NCBI GenBank assembly: GCA_029298735.1
Contig: JANSLP010000051.1
Coordinates: 62,001 to 126,000, forward strand
Length of the DNA stretch: 64,000 bases
Direction: 5' to 3'
DNA from: Ophiostoma sp. CBS 140.51
Lineage: Eukaryota; Ascomycota; Sordariomycetes; Ophiostomatales; Ophiostomataceae
The notes beneath the pieces are model-generated. The model was given only the letters and a program-made list of their open reading frames with translations, did no database searches and was not told where the DNA came from. Below are positions 1 through 11,573 of the stretch, piece by piece. The position numbers were made by a program, and so were the translations under genes. Each line of letters starts with the position of its first letter. The stretch's first letter is position 1.

Positions 1-1338
1 TATTTTGCTGCATTGAGGCTAGGATATCCCGATTTCCGACCGAGTGGTTAGAGTATGCGTTAATCTATTTGGCCCTGCGTCTTTGTTTCGGGGTTGGTTC
101 GTGCTTTGCACAACAAGGGCATCTTACGATGTAATGGTAATGAGAGTGTTCCGTAGAAGTGCAGAGGCACAGCTATCTATGGTCGCAGTACGACGTCCCC
201 GCGCCACGTTCGTGCATGTGCCTTTCGGGAAAGTGCGACTGTCAATGTTCTTCGGCAGGACGGCCAGTTCCGCTCTTGCCTCATGTCTTGACCAGATTTA
301 CGAGGTTGTGCTCCGGACGCATGCGGAAGGCACGACCGGCGAGTAACACAAATGCAGGAGACATGGCGCTGGGAGCATTGGGGCAGGCACACGCACGACG
401 TACCCGTAGGCAGGAGCGACTCTTTGCACCGGAGAGACGCGACGTGTCTTACGACAACGACGCTCCTTCTTTCTCATTATGTCTTGCTATTTGAAAACTA
501 TCACGAGAAAGTTCACTGTAGCGTGTATGGCGTGCTCAGTCGATGTTTTGCTCCTTCCCTATTCACCTTACGCGCCTCTCATATTGACTCCATCTGCCCC
601 GTCGACTATATTCGCCGTCAGAATGGATTGTACTCTTATGTCAATGCATGGAGTAATATTGACATGTCAAAAGCACAAAACGAAAGTCAACAAACGCAAC
701 AAAGAAGAAGGCTTGGACCGAGTTGATCGCACACCGTAAGCTCATGCGGCTCCGTTATCAAACAGTCGAGACCATCGCCCATGGCCGACAAGAAAAGATC
801 TCAAAATGAAGGGACAAACGTTCCGTCGCCACAGATAGGCTGCATCCTTTTCGTTCCTCTTACCAGAAGCAGTGGAATAACAGCAATCACACAAAGGCCC
901 AGACCTTTTATCGGGGACCTTTTTGCAGAGTCCAGAAAAACAGAAAAACAGAAACGTGACCTCGAACAAACTACGGACTCAAACAGACGATATTGGAGGT
1001 CGTTTTCTCTAGTCGTTCTTTTCCAACGGACAATTTCCGTCAAAGGATAAGGGCGATTAATACGATGCGAGTAGAAAAAAGACTCGAGAGTGTCAGAACG
1101 GAGCCTCAAAGTACCCCGGCCACAGTCCCAAAGAAGGATCCGCTCCGTTTCCCTCCCCCTGGACCAGGACGGTCAGGACGACAGGTGAGCGAGTGGAACG
1201 CAGACAATGGGGTGAAGACAAATGGTAATGCCAAGGTGAGCCTATTGCTCCTTGTTGCGTTGAACTTCCTCTTTCCCACCAAAATTCGTATGCATGCCCC
1301 AGCTAGGAAGGAGGGAGGGAGGCTGTCATTCCCTCTCT

Positions 1339-1359
1339 AAAAAAAAAAAAAAAAAAAAA
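1339..1359. repeat. Poly-A run (21 A)
   Basis: An uninterrupted run of 21 A follows a short pyrimidine tract. It is a simple homopolymer. No reverse-transcribed gene body lies before it, so I do not read it as a retroposon tail. Confidence 0.9.
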
Positions 1360-4300
1360 CACCACTCATTTTCTGTCATCTCTCATCGCCTTTTGCTGTC
1401 GCTTTTTGCCAAGACTCTGGCGTACAGAGCACCTGCACCTTCCCTTGTTGCTGTCGTTTTGCCAAGTCTTCTTTGCCAGTTGCCGGGTACCCGAAATAGA
1501 CGCTGCAGCCAAGAAAACGACGGTTGAAGGGTGCGATGGCAGTTGTTCGTTTCTCATAAAATACCGGACAGAATTTTGAGTTGTATGAAAACAGTCACGT
1601 GGAAGAGTGCCTTGCTGTTTTTGCTTTTGCTCTTAGTAGCACGCATCTCGCAATCTAATCATAAACTTTCGTGACCTTCAGCCCTTTTGCTCTTCGTTTT
1701 TCCACCTCGTATTAGTCTACTGGCGATTAAGTCTGGTTTTGTAGTGATTTGTCGTGTCACTGCCGCGTGGGCATCATATTTACCGACCGTATCGTGGACG
1801 TGGACGCGTTTCCCGAGCTTTGGCCGTGGTTCCCCTTGATCAAAAACTGCCAAAGTATGGGCAGTATATGAAGAAGCTTGCTCATTTGCTCATTTTGCTT
1901 GTGTGGTTGCCCTGTTCCTTCTTCTCACCTTCCATTGGGCTTCCATCGCCACCCGCCACTAGAACGGCCGAAACGAAGAAAAGTTTTCGAAGGCGAGAAG
2001 ACTGAAAAAAACTAGCGTAGAAAAGTTTAAAGACGGTGGTGGAAAAAGGCAGGTAGAAATCAATGATGGAAAAAAAGCGTAGCGCGACGGGAGGCAAATC
2101 CTCCAATGCAGATGGCGCAGAGGCCAAGCTTCCCGCCGTGCATCGACCTACCACTTCCGGGTCTAGTGCCACCTCTTCTTGCACCCACAGTGGGCCCAGC
2201 CGTGACATTCGAGTGTGCCCTTGTTTCCTGTCCTGGCCCCCGTTGGCAGTCGAAGCTCTGGCTTTTTGTGGGTTTTGTGGCCAGCCAAGGAAACCGAGCC
2301 GTTGAAAGGCCCGAATTTTGAAGAGGAATCGAGGAAGGAAGGGAGCCACTGACGAGTGTTCCCATTCACCCATCTCGTGTTTGAGGTGGAAGGGAGGGAG
2401 GACAGACCACCCGAACCACCCAACCTGCAGCCAAGCTCTGGAAGTCAAAACGTAGATGCCGATCCCCGCGTTCCCTTTGGGTGGTGGTTGGTTCTTGTGC
2501 CAGGGTTTCTTGTTGTCTTTTTTCGTTGACGCTGCTTGCCAAGCTGAACGGAAGAGGCAAGAGAAGAGAGAAGGGAAGGTGCAGAGCCAAAACGAAATGA
2601 AAGGACAGTGACCAAGTGCTGGGGTTTTTGGCGTATAAAGATTCAATTGGCATCTGATAGAGGACAATGGCGGGATTGTTAGTGAAAGAAAACGGAGCAA
2701 AATGCAGCAAAATACTTGCTTGCCGAATAGCTTCATGCCGAGAAGAGGCAAAAGATTGCAAAAGGCAGCAAAACCATATCAGCAGTATATGTGCGTCATC
2801 TGGAATACTCGCACTCGCACGTACTCAGTAGGCGTTTGGCGGGCTCCAGTTTGAAATTTTTGCCTCCGTCTCGCTGCGTCGCGGCCTCGCCATTTGTTTG
2901 TCTTTTTCTCTCTCTTTGTTGGCAGCGATCCGGTTTGGCATCAAGGAGACGTAACATGGTCCCTTCCCTAAAAACAAGCACTAAAGTCGATCAAAGACGA
3001 AAAACTGTGCTGGTTTCTCAAAACAAAGAACAGAACAGAGCGGAGCCTCGAGCCAAATGGCAAAGACCAGACAGACAAAAAGCCCATTGCCTCTCTCAGA
3101 GAGCGGGTGAGCGGGCTTGAAGAATCGGAGGTCAGTCTGCTTTTGGTTTAGCGAGAGCCGGACGTGCGCTAGGAATTGGGCAACACAGGGCCAGGGGCAG
3201 GAGGATCAGGGCAGCATGAGCAGGGAAGAACAAGCGAGGCACCGGCACCTGCGACGGAACGGAGAGTGCGAAGGATGATAGTGCTACCGTCAAGCAGTCG
3301 AGAGGTGGCACGACCGTCAACCATCGAGTATTCCATAAAGTACTCTGGGCGCTGGCGGCAGCACACAAGGCTAACTAACATCTGGACTAAAGAACGGACG
3401 AGGGTGAGATGCGGCAGATAAAATGGTAAAACGATAAAATGATCAAATCAGAGAGAGAGAGGGATGTGTTACCACCTACCTATTCCGGTAATGAGCGGCA
3501 CAGAGCAGGGGTAGCCAACCACGACAACAAGAGGGGCCAAGCACGCGGAGGGCAGGGGGCAGAAGGGCCATCAAGATGAGAGACGGAGACGAATCAAGAA
3601 GGACGACTGGGACGGAATATGGGGTCGAAGCTTGAGGGCTGTCAAACATCGACGGGCCAGCGATAAGACGCTGAGGAGGCGAGTGATTGCAAGTGATTGC
3701 AGGCAATTCGCGAGGGGTTGGCCTTGGCGCTGCTGGTAGGATAGAGATATGATCCAAATGACCCAGACGGCGAGAGCGTGAGCAGGTGAGACGGGTCGGC
3801 GACAGCGTGCGGCGACTTGGCTGTCAGAAGCCAGAAACGAGGAATTTGGGGACCGATGAGAGGCCAGAAGTGTTCTAGAAGCGGGCGCTGGGGAGCAGGT
3901 TCAGAGGCAATCGGGGGCGACCGAGGGTAGCGGACGCCAATGTCAAAGACGATGGCGACATCTAGGCGAGACAGAATGTGTTCGCAGTTGAGTGTCGTAC
4001 AATCGAGGTCTGGGATTTGGAGGGATTTTCTCCTTCTAGCCTCAGAGCCTTCGGGTGGCCTATTTCTATGGCGTGCCTCGGCCCTATTCCAGGCCACTCC
4101 AGGCCTCTCTCGCTCCCCTGCCCGTTTCGTGCTTGTCCGGCTGCTCTTTCCTCGGTCCATCCGCCAGTAAATCCAGCGAATGGCAGCACTTCCAATACAA
4201 ACATCACGCTGACGGCCAGCAGCAGGGGAAACAGCGAGGCAGCTTCAGTTCGCTCCTGCCTTTTTTGAACAGCTGCGTGCTCCATTGCGCACCATCGCAC

Positions 4301-4650
4301 CTTCCTCCTGACATCCCTACACCAGGACCGTCACGCCGCCACGCCCGTCACGTCTTCCATCGCGCCTGTTATCTGCTGCCCACTGTTTGCCTTTGCCTGT
4401 TAGTCCACTAGCCTATCTTTTGCCCCTACCCCGGCTTGTGCAACTCCATAGTGGCATTTTGGTCGCACTTTCGGTGGCCCTGTTGTCGATGCTGGCGCCG
4501 CCGCGGGCCCCAGTGGGTGGATCCATGCGCTAAGCGTAACAGTGGGAAGGTGCGACAGGTGCGATAGGATGGTAGGAAGAAAGTACCCAACTACCTTTTT
4601 TGCGGCAGACTAAGGCCCCAATCGCGGACTGCTTAGTGCGCTTAGTGTGC

Positions 4651-4730
4651 TTGTGTCTGTTTGTGTCTGTTTGTGTCTGCTTGTGTTTGCTTGTGTCTGC
4701 TTGTGTTTGCTTGTGTTTGCTTGTGTATGC
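4651..4730. repeat. 10-bp tandem repeat, 8 units
   Basis: Eight units in exact 10-bp register share the form TTGTGTNTGY, where positions 7 and 10 vary (C/T/A and C/T). Degenerate copies flank both sides. It is a minisatellite in noncoding DNA. The 10-bp period is not a codon multiple, which argues against a coding repeat. Confidence 0.9.
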
Positions 4731-5497
4731 TTGTTTCCTCTTCTGGAAACACGGCAATTACACGTCGCAGGATCCCACATTCAACGACCGTTCTTCCCCA
4801 ATCGTCCCAGTTTGGCTACACCTCCTGACCTCCTCGACCTCTCTTATCCAAGCTGCCTCTTTGGGCGCTGTAAGTCGCCTGCCAACCCAAGGCCATCACA
4901 AGCAATCAGCAACGATACACCATTGCAGTGGATCATAACGTGATTCCAGCGAGCTCTGACACCGGGGCAGGTTGTCCAAGTGGGCAAAGCGAAGCAGCCT
5001 TCTTTGACACCTTCTGTTTTGTGTCTCTCCATGTCTTGGCGAGTCCATGGGACTCTTTCTCTATCTGTCTGCTCTGCATGCTGTCTCTGTTGCTCTGCAG
5101 CCGTGTGTTTTACCACCCAAATTGGCAGGATGGCGGCTGAAAACAGCTCTTGAGGGCCTCGCCCGTCCGTTGCTCTTTCCCCGTCTGGGCCCTCGCTCTT
5201 GCTTTGTGAATTCTGTGTGTATGTTGTGTATGTACGACGTGCTCAGGCACCACAATTCCCGTCTGTATGTGTATACTTGCAGGAAGGTGCTCGCCTCGTT
5301 CGTGTTCGCGTGTGCGCCTTCCCTCCCCCCACCCCGTAGTCCCATCTCGTGTGCTCGCTGCCCGCCCTCTTTCCCTTCTTGCTCCTTTCTCCTGGAACCT
5401 AATCCGCCACTCACTACCCTTTTCTTTTCCACACCACACGCGACCGAACTTCACACTTCCACTCCTCTCTTCACACCACGCCCCCTCCCCATCCATG

Positions 5498-5514
5498 CCC
5501 CCCCCCCCCCCCCC
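5498..5514. repeat. Poly-C run (17 C)
   Basis: A run of 17 C sits inside the pyrimidine-rich region upstream of the peptide transporter. It is likely to vary in length between isolates and to be error-prone in assemblies. Confidence 0.9.
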
Positions 5515-5749
5515 TTCGAGCCCCCATCTCCATCCTGGATTCCTGGGCACTGATAATGAAGCACGCCGTTTATCTCTCTCGTCGCTGTCTCACCCACCGA
5601 CCATTGCTGGGGTAGCTGTGCTTGGCTTATCCATTTTGTTGCCTCCCCCCTCTCTGGCTCTCTCTGGTCCTCTTCCGTTGTCTTTGGTCTCCTTGGCCTG
5701 GCTCTCCTCCTCGTGCCCTGGTCCCTCACATATCCCAGTCCGTTGGATC

Positions 5750-5759
5750 GACATAAAAG
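5750..5759 (+). promoter_or_regulatory. TATA-like element of the peptide transporter
   Basis: ACATAAAAG lies about 125 bp before the proposed start codon, followed by a C/T-rich stretch typical of a fungal transcription start and leader. The assignment rests only on sequence and spacing. Confidence 0.4.
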
Positions 5760-5877
5760 ACCACCCCATCCCCTCTCCCCGTCTTCTTGTCCATACCCTC
5801 GACTCTTCTCTTCATCCCCATCCCGACCACTCAACAACCCGTGTGCACAGGAACAGATCCTCGTGGAACAACACACA

Positions 5878-7856
5878 ATGGCTTCCAGTATGTCACTTCA
5901 GGCTCATGCCCCTTCACTCATCGTTCCACACTTCATGCTTTATGCTGTGTGAGACGCTGGGTGCCCCTCATGAACCTGGAGAGAAACAGCCTCACTAACA
6001 ATGCATCTTCAGCCGACGAGAAGCCGCCCATTGATGGCACCAACGACTTGACGATGGCCCGCACGCCCCCCGGCGACAAGCACGGCGCCTACCTCGACCC
6101 CACCGTCATGGAGGAGGACTACGAGGGCAAGCCCACCGAGGAGGAGATGAAGACGCTGCGCCGCGTGCCCGGCAAGCTCCCCACCATCGCCTACCTGATC
6201 TGCATTGTCGAGTTCTGCGAGCGTGCCTCGTACTACGGCGTGCAGCCCCTGATCAGCAACTACGTCAACCGTCCCCTGCCTCCCAACGGCAACGGTCTCG
6301 GTGCCCCGCCCCGCGGCACCCAGGAGACTGGTGGTGCGCTCGGCATGGGCACTGTCGTGTCCAACGCTGTCTCGCAGTCCTTCTCTATGCTGGCCTACGC
6401 CCTGCCCCTCATTTTTGGTTACCTGGCTGATACCCGCGTCGGTCGCTTTCAGCTGATTTGCTGGGGTGTCGGTGTCTTTGGTATTGCTCACATCTTGCTC
6501 GTCGCTTCGGGCGCTCGCTCGCTGCTCGAGAGCGGCCAGGCCAAGATCCCCTTCTTCCTGTCTGTCTACATCTTGGCTATTGGTGCTGCCATGTTCAAGC
6601 CCAATGTCTCGCCCCTGCTGCTTGACCAGATGGTCAACACTGTTCCCAAGGTCGTCGTCACCAAAACCGGTGAGCGCGTCATTGAGGACCCTGAGGCCAC
6701 CACCGAGCGTGCCATGCTCTGGTTCTACCTGGTTATCAACATTGGTGGTTTCATGGGTGTTGCCACCAGTTACGCGGAGAAGTACGTCGGATGGTATCTG
6801 GCGTTCCTGATCCCCCTTCTGCTGTATATCCCCCTCCCGGCTCTTCTGTGGTTCCTCCGCAAGCGCCTGGTCCTGCACCCTCCTGGCGGAAGCGACATGA
6901 TGAACGTGTTCCGCGTCCTGGGCGTCTGCTTCCGCCGCGGTGGTATTTCGCGCATTGGCCGTCACGGTTTCTGGGACCTGGCCAAGCCGTCCAACATTGC
7001 CGCCGCTGGTCTGCACTACCCTGTGCGCTGGAATGACCAGTTCGTTGAGGATGTGCGCCGCACGTTTCAGGCGACTGGTATCTTCTGCTTCTTCCCCATC
7101 CAGTACCTCAACGACAACGGTATCGGCTCTGCCGCTTCGTTCTTGTCAACGATGCTGACCACCAACGGCGTGCCCAACGACGTTATCTCCAACTTCAACT
7201 CGTTGTCCATCATTGCCTGCGCCCCGCTGCTCAACTACGGCCTGTACCCCCTGCTGCGCAAGGGCAACATCCACTACGGCCCCATTGCCCGCATCACCAC
7301 GGGTCTAGCCATGTCGACGGTTGGTGGTATTGGCTACACCATCCTCAACTACTACGCCTACAAGCAGTCGCCTTGCGGCAACTACGGTTCAAGCGACTGC
7401 ACAATCGGCACTGGTGTTGCCCCCATTACCATTTGGTACATGGCCATCCCCTACGCCCTGGGTGGTATCTCTGAGCTGTTCGTCAACGTCCCGGCCTACG
7501 GTATTGCCTATTCACGTGCCCCCATCAACATGCGTGGTCTGGTCTCGGCCCTGAACCTGTTCAACACTGCCATTGCCTATATCATTGGTCTGGCCGCGTC
7601 GTCCATCATTGTCGACCCCCACCTGACCTGGGACTTTGGCGGCACTGCCATTGCTGGCGGTATCCTGACCGTTGTCTTCTACTTCCTTTTCCGTCACATC
7701 GACAGCGAGGAGTACACTCTGTCGCAGAACCGCGACTACGAGCTCAACCTGGAGGGCACCGACAAGGTTGTTGGCGTCAACGACTACAACCAGACCACCA
7801 ACCTGCCGGCTCCCATATCCGAGAACGAGGAGATGATGATGTCGCCCAAGCAGTAA
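5878..7856 (+). CDS. PTR2: POT/PTR2 family proton-coupled peptide transporter
   Basis: A plasma-membrane symporter that takes up di- and tripeptides with protons. The start is a 10-nt first exon (ATG GCT TCC A) followed by a GTATGT donor at 5888, a CTAAC branch site and a CAG acceptor ending at 6012. Splicing keeps the frame and gives MASTDEKPP and a 617-residue protein, the usual size for fungal PTR2. Reading through the intron instead would need a start without the normal context. Visible family marks are a hydrophilic acidic N-terminus, the ExxER proton-coupling motif (EFCER, residues 70-74) in TM1, followed by SYYG, the long TM-rich body, the large extracellular loop with NYGSSDC, and an acidic cytosolic tail. 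The family call is firm; substrate range is inferred from the family. Confidence 0.93.
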
Positions 7857-8794
7857 ATATGCTACTCCGTGGCCTCTCATGTGATCAACGATACCCTACA
7901 TTACCAACCCTGTTTTTGATGAGATGTAGAAACCAAGGGGTCGAAATTTTGAGTTTTGCAACGCTGTCGTCTTTTGTGTTCTCACGTGGCTAGCAAGCGA
8001 TTTTCCGATTTGTCTTTTGACTGGGATGAAGAGTCAAACACCCAAAATCATATAACCAAACACACTACTTCTATATAGTTTATAATATTGAAAAAAGAGA
8101 TACCTTTTTTGTGCATTGCCAATTGGCAATGGCACCTTTCAAGCAATTTTCCTGTTCCCGCTCTATGCTTTAAGCGATTTAAGCGATTTGCATGTGAAGA
8201 CTAAAGTGTACTGTTGATTATCGGTGCTTTGGTTCAATTAGCTAATTAGTTTTTTTTTTGTGTTGATTTATGCTCGTCTGATGCCAAATGTGTATCATCG
8301 TATCTCCCATACTAATGGTCGAATGTCATGGCGTTCTGCATGGAACGATGCACCAGAGCATGCGGCCATCGAGAACGACAATTCGACCTGGACTTCCATT
8401 GGATCCCACGTCTCCGGCAACAACGGACGCTTTTCTTTTTTTTCTTTTGCCAAGTCAGGTGCCTGAAAAAAGCTTATCGCTACCAAGCAAAAAATTTCGT
8501 AGTAAGACCACAAGGCTTTTCATTCAGCTACGCCAGCCGCCGCGCCAAGTACTGTGTGGCGATCTCTCGTTGATCTCATTGTTCTGTTGGCATGCAAAAA
8601 CATACCAAAACACAACTGTAAAATACGATGTACCTTTTTCCGTTTTCATTTACCCTCAATTTACTTTTTTTTAATTCACTCCTTTTGCTACTTTTTCCAA
8701 CCGATCACGACCATTACAAATTCCCACCCATTCTCCTCGTCAATTTGCCATCACTGCCAAGTCCCTCTTTTTCTACTCCCAATGCCTACGGCAT
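7857..8794. other. Convergent intergenic region
   Basis: AT-rich spacer between two genes that point toward each other, so it should hold both 3' untranslated regions and terminators. Several T and A runs are present. I see no gene. Confidence 0.6.
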
Positions 8795-9748
8795 CTACAT
8801 ACCACCCATGCCACCCATGTTCATGGGTGGGCTCGGTGCAGGAGGATCCTTGATGGGCGGGTCGGGGACAGGGACAGTCGACGTCGTCGGTGCAGATGCG
8901 GCAGGTGTCGACTCGGCTGGCGGGGCAGGCTCTGCCTTGGCCGTAGACGTCTCTGAGGGAGCCGCTGGGGCTGACGGTGCCAAAGACTCGGCTGGGCAGG
9001 GGCGCCACTCGGGAACAAAGTGCAAGTTCAGAGCCTTGTCCATGCCGGTGCTTGTCGAGCCAATATCGGCACCGTCGCCCAGCTTGCCACTTGAGTAAGT
9101 GCCCGTGGCCTCGACAGCCGTGCCGTTGATTGAGACAGACGTGCGCACGGAAATGATGGGCAGACGGCCGGTCTCGTTGACACAGGGAGACCAGATGACG
9201 GGGCTGGGCGTCAGAGTAACGGAAAACGTGCCTTTGACAAGCGACGAAGCATTGACAGTCGTGCGGGCGCGTCCCGCCTCGATATGGTCAAAGCGCGTGT
9301 TGACACGGACGCCGATAAATGACGCGGGGTCAAGCTCGGCTACACCTGAAATCGTGACTTCGCCAATGTGTACCTGGTATCCAACAGGGGCGTTGCCAAG
9401 CGTGATGGACTCCTTGCAGAACTTGGCCACAGAGCCACGGACGACATGGTTGTCTTGAGCGCCAGGGCCGCTGGTATTGTTGCCCGTGCTTCCCTCGGGA
9501 AGCTGAACAGGGATGGCCGAGCCATTGAGCGTCAGGCCCCAGCCCATAAAGGCAAAGACGGGCGTGCCGTTCTTAATCTGATTCACCATGCCGCCGTCGC
9601 CAATGGGACAGCCAGAGCCGGACTCGGTCAGGTTAAGCACACTCGGAGCAATGACGAATGGTGGGACATCGGCGCCGGTGGCCTGGGGGTAGGCATGAGC
9701 CGAGCCTAGCACAGCAGCCAGGCCGGCAAGGCGAGTAAAGGAAGGCAT
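8795..9748 (-). CDS. Small secreted protein, DUF4360-like
   Basis: A 317-residue protein of unknown function, probably secreted. The start chosen (MPSFTRLAGL) begins a clear signal peptide ending near AHA at residue 19; the frame is open further upstream but would bury this peptide. The mature part has four cysteines (47, 111, 189, 251) and the pattern GSGCP, a central C-x-ITLG-x-P-x-GYQVHIGEV block, then IWSPC. This pattern and length resemble fungal DUF4360 proteins, whose function is unknown. Several N-x-S/T sites fit secretion. After residue 250 comes a Pro/Ala/Ser-rich tail ending in Met-Gly repeats, which is unlike a GPI signal. It is intronless. The DUF4360 assignment is by pattern recall only. 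Confidence 0.7.
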   Translation of the reverse strand: MPSFTRLAGLAAVLGSAHAYPQATGADVPPFVIAPSVLNLTESGSGCPIGDGGMVNQIKNGTPVFAFMGWGLTLNGSAIPVQLPEGSTGNNTSGPGAQDNHVVRGSVAKFCKESITLGNAPVGYQVHIGEVTISGVAELDPASFIGVRVNTRFDHIEAGRARTTVNASSLVKGTFSVTLTPSPVIWSPCVNETGRLPIISVRTSVSINGTAVEATGTYSSGKLGDGADIGSTSTGMDKALNLHFVPEWRPCPAESLAPSAPAAPSETSTAKAEPAPPAESTPAASAPTTSTVPVPDPPIKDPPAPSPPMNMGGMGGM

Positions 9749-10495
9749 CGTGACGTTGAAAAGTTTGATGTGTCGTCGACTTAATGTTTTGAACAGGGGT
9801 GTTGGAAAACCAGTCCAGATCCCAAGTCCAAAAACCAGGGACGATGTGATATAAAAACAAAATGTGAACGAACACTGGAGGATCTGGGAGCCTCTTTTCC
9901 CCTCCTCCCGCACACAAACATACAGAAACAATCGCCCGTCGGGACCAGCTCGTGTAATTGAGCGCAATCTCCATTGATTAAGCCGCCGTCCGGATGTGCG
10001 AAAATGGGTACAGAAGCACACGAAAGACAGATCGTGCCAAGGCGTCTAGACATGTTTTTCCATTGTTACCCTTTCTTTTACCAGTCTTTTACCCTCCCTC
10101 GCTATGGGACGACAACTTCTCGAGTCGCTTGACTCGCCATTGTTTGCTCGAGTGTATAGCTATTTTCGTTTCGTTTCCCCTTTATTCTGTCCAGTCCCAA
10201 CTCCTCGCGTAGAAGATCTTTTAAGAGAGTGTCCTTTAGCGAAGAGACTACGGACGAAAAGGCTTGAATTGCCTAAAATCAAGGATCAGTGTTTTTTTGC
10301 TCTTCACAAACAGCAGCACCGCATATGGGACTGACCTTTTTCACAGTACAGTAAAGACGCGTAGTCACACACTCTTGCTTTTTTATGGGCTGCTAATGAA
10401 TGGCTCCTCTTGTAATCCCAGGCAGTCGTCTCCGGGCCAAGGCGGACTGCGGCTAGATTAACCGACTCTGAAGTCCGTTGACGAGCCCGTAAACT

Positions 10496-10503
10496 TATAA
10501 AAA
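10496..10503 (+). promoter_or_regulatory. TATA box of the Tse2-like gene
   Basis: TATAAAAA lies about 255 bp before the proposed start codon of the downstream gene, implying a leader of roughly 200 bases. Confidence 0.4.
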
Positions 10504-10511
10504 AATCACTT

Positions 10512-10519
10512 TGACGTCA
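10512..10519. promoter_or_regulatory. CRE palindrome TGACGTCA
   Basis: A perfect 8-bp TGACGTCA, the binding word of ATF/CREB-type bZIP factors such as fungal AtfA, lies just downstream of the TATA box. bZIP factors of this type act in stress responses; whether it acts here is inference. Confidence 0.45.
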
Positions 10520-10753
10520 TCTCAGGGTTTTGTGTTTTTATTTCTTATTTTTTTCCCTCGTCGTTTAGTTTGTCTCACCTCGACCACGTTCCAGATGCAG
10601 GACAGCGTAGGTTCCTGAGGCTCAAGCTGCATGGCGCACCAATTGGCGGTCAGGTGCGGCCCGATATCATACCGACTGATGGTCCAGATCTTTACAACAT
10701 TCACCGGTCGTTGGGGATATCAAAACGGACAAAATTAAACAGTAGATGTCGAC

Positions 10754-11359
10754 ATGCGCCCCAATTTGATCGCCGTGTACCGGGTTCTGCCCCTGGAGCT
10801 GTTCCGTATCAATAACGGACCCATCATCCGCCTGCGCGACAAGGCAAACGTCCAGACCCGGCCCGGGCAACGGGCCATCTACGACATTGCCAGCCACGAT
10901 GGGAATGTCTTTCCAAAAGCATTGGATGCAGAGACGTACAGAGGTATGTTTGTAGACCACGTATTATTTGAAGGACTTTCACATCTGACAGACAGCCCCC
11001 AATGGCGCATCCATGAGGCCCAACTCACCGTACCAGCAACAGCTTGTCCGTAGCATTTTCCACGGCAACAACCGTATCGTGTATGCAGTACCTGCTAGGA
11101 CAAAGTTGCCAGAGGATCTCATTATGGTTCATGAACGGACAGGTCACTATTCTTTACAACCAGCTAAAGAGATGACTCTTAGAGGTAAGTGAAAAAATTT
11201 CCGTCTTTTGATATTTGACCTCTATCTAAACATACTCAAGATCTTGAGTCCAAAATCACATCCTTCCTGTCAACAGCCGGGCGTCTTTACACACGCGAAG
11301 ATTGGATGAAGACATATGCAAGATCCACGGAATATTTGAATAATGACAAATCAGGTTGA
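10754..11359 (+). CDS. Tse2-type ADP-ribosyltransferase toxin-fold protein
   Basis: A complete 165-residue gene of the Tse2 ADP-ribosyltransferase-toxin family. Bacterial Tse2 is a cytoplasmic toxin delivered by type VI secretion; many fungi carry uncharacterised homologues. Three exons fit: 10754-10943, 10996-11184 and 11241-11359. The introns are 52 and 56 bp with GTATGT and GTAAGT donors and CAG/AAG acceptors, and phases match throughout. Family marks are the N-terminal FRINNGPIIRLRD block (from residue 17), a central PNGASMRPNS block at the start of exon 2, and a C-terminal HERxGHYSLQP block. Size is that of the family. There is no signal peptide or membrane segment, and no recognisable immunity partner beside it. 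Codon use looks less GC-biased than in neighbouring genes, consistent with transfer or fast evolution. The reaction and target are unknown. Confidence 0.78.
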
Positions 11360-11429
11360 AGGTAGATAATGAACCTTGGACGAGATAAATGTACAATAGT
11401 GAGATCAAACAAGTACTACGAATTGGTAA

Positions 11430-11573
11430 GTAACTCCAATAAATTTTAGCTTCACTCCCGATTTCTTTGGTATTAAAGCTCAACCTTTCTTTGATGGCAA
11501 TGTATTCATTAGAGGATTTCTAGAATCTCAAAGAAGTGCGAATTCAAGCACAATCCAAGTATCCATATATTAA
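11430..11573 (+). pseudogene. Protein-like open remnant
   Basis: A 47-codon open frame between two stops looks coding: it contains FTPDFFGIKAQPFFDGNVF, rich in aromatic and small residues, and ends at a stop. It has no start codon, and only a 24-bp GTAAGT...TTTTAG pair precedes it, too short for an intron. It may be the decayed 3' exon of a lost gene or an undetected last exon. I do not recognise the family. Confidence 0.25.

Larger units (their letters stand above)
1..5877. other. Gene-free left flank
   Basis: I find no supportable gene. The open frames are short, overlap on both strands and have protein-unlike composition. The longest, on the minus strand at 1882-2751, lacks any domain or intron logic. 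The stretch holds a 21-A run, a 10-bp tandem repeat, a 17-C run and, at its right end, the pyrimidine-rich promoter and leader of the peptide transporter. An unrecognised lineage-specific gene or noncoding RNA cannot be excluded. Confidence 0.5.
9749..10753. other. Divergent promoter region
   Basis: Shared upstream region of the secreted-protein gene (minus) and the Tse2-like gene (plus). It holds a small inverted repeat at 10121-10136 (CGAGTC, four bases, GACTCG), a TATA box and a CRE palindrome near the right end. No gene is visible. Confidence 0.6.

Noticed and set aside
1882..2751. Minus-strand frame of 289 codons
   Set aside because: Composition is unlike a protein, there is no recognisable domain or start context, and competing frames overlap it.
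10570..10815. Plus-strand frame overlapping exon 1 of the Tse2-like gene
   Set aside because: It is in a different phase from the family-matching frame and carries no recognisable motif.
11426..11449. GTAAGT...TTTTAG pair as an intron before the protein-like remnant
   Set aside because: 24 bp is below the size of known fungal introns and there is no branch site.
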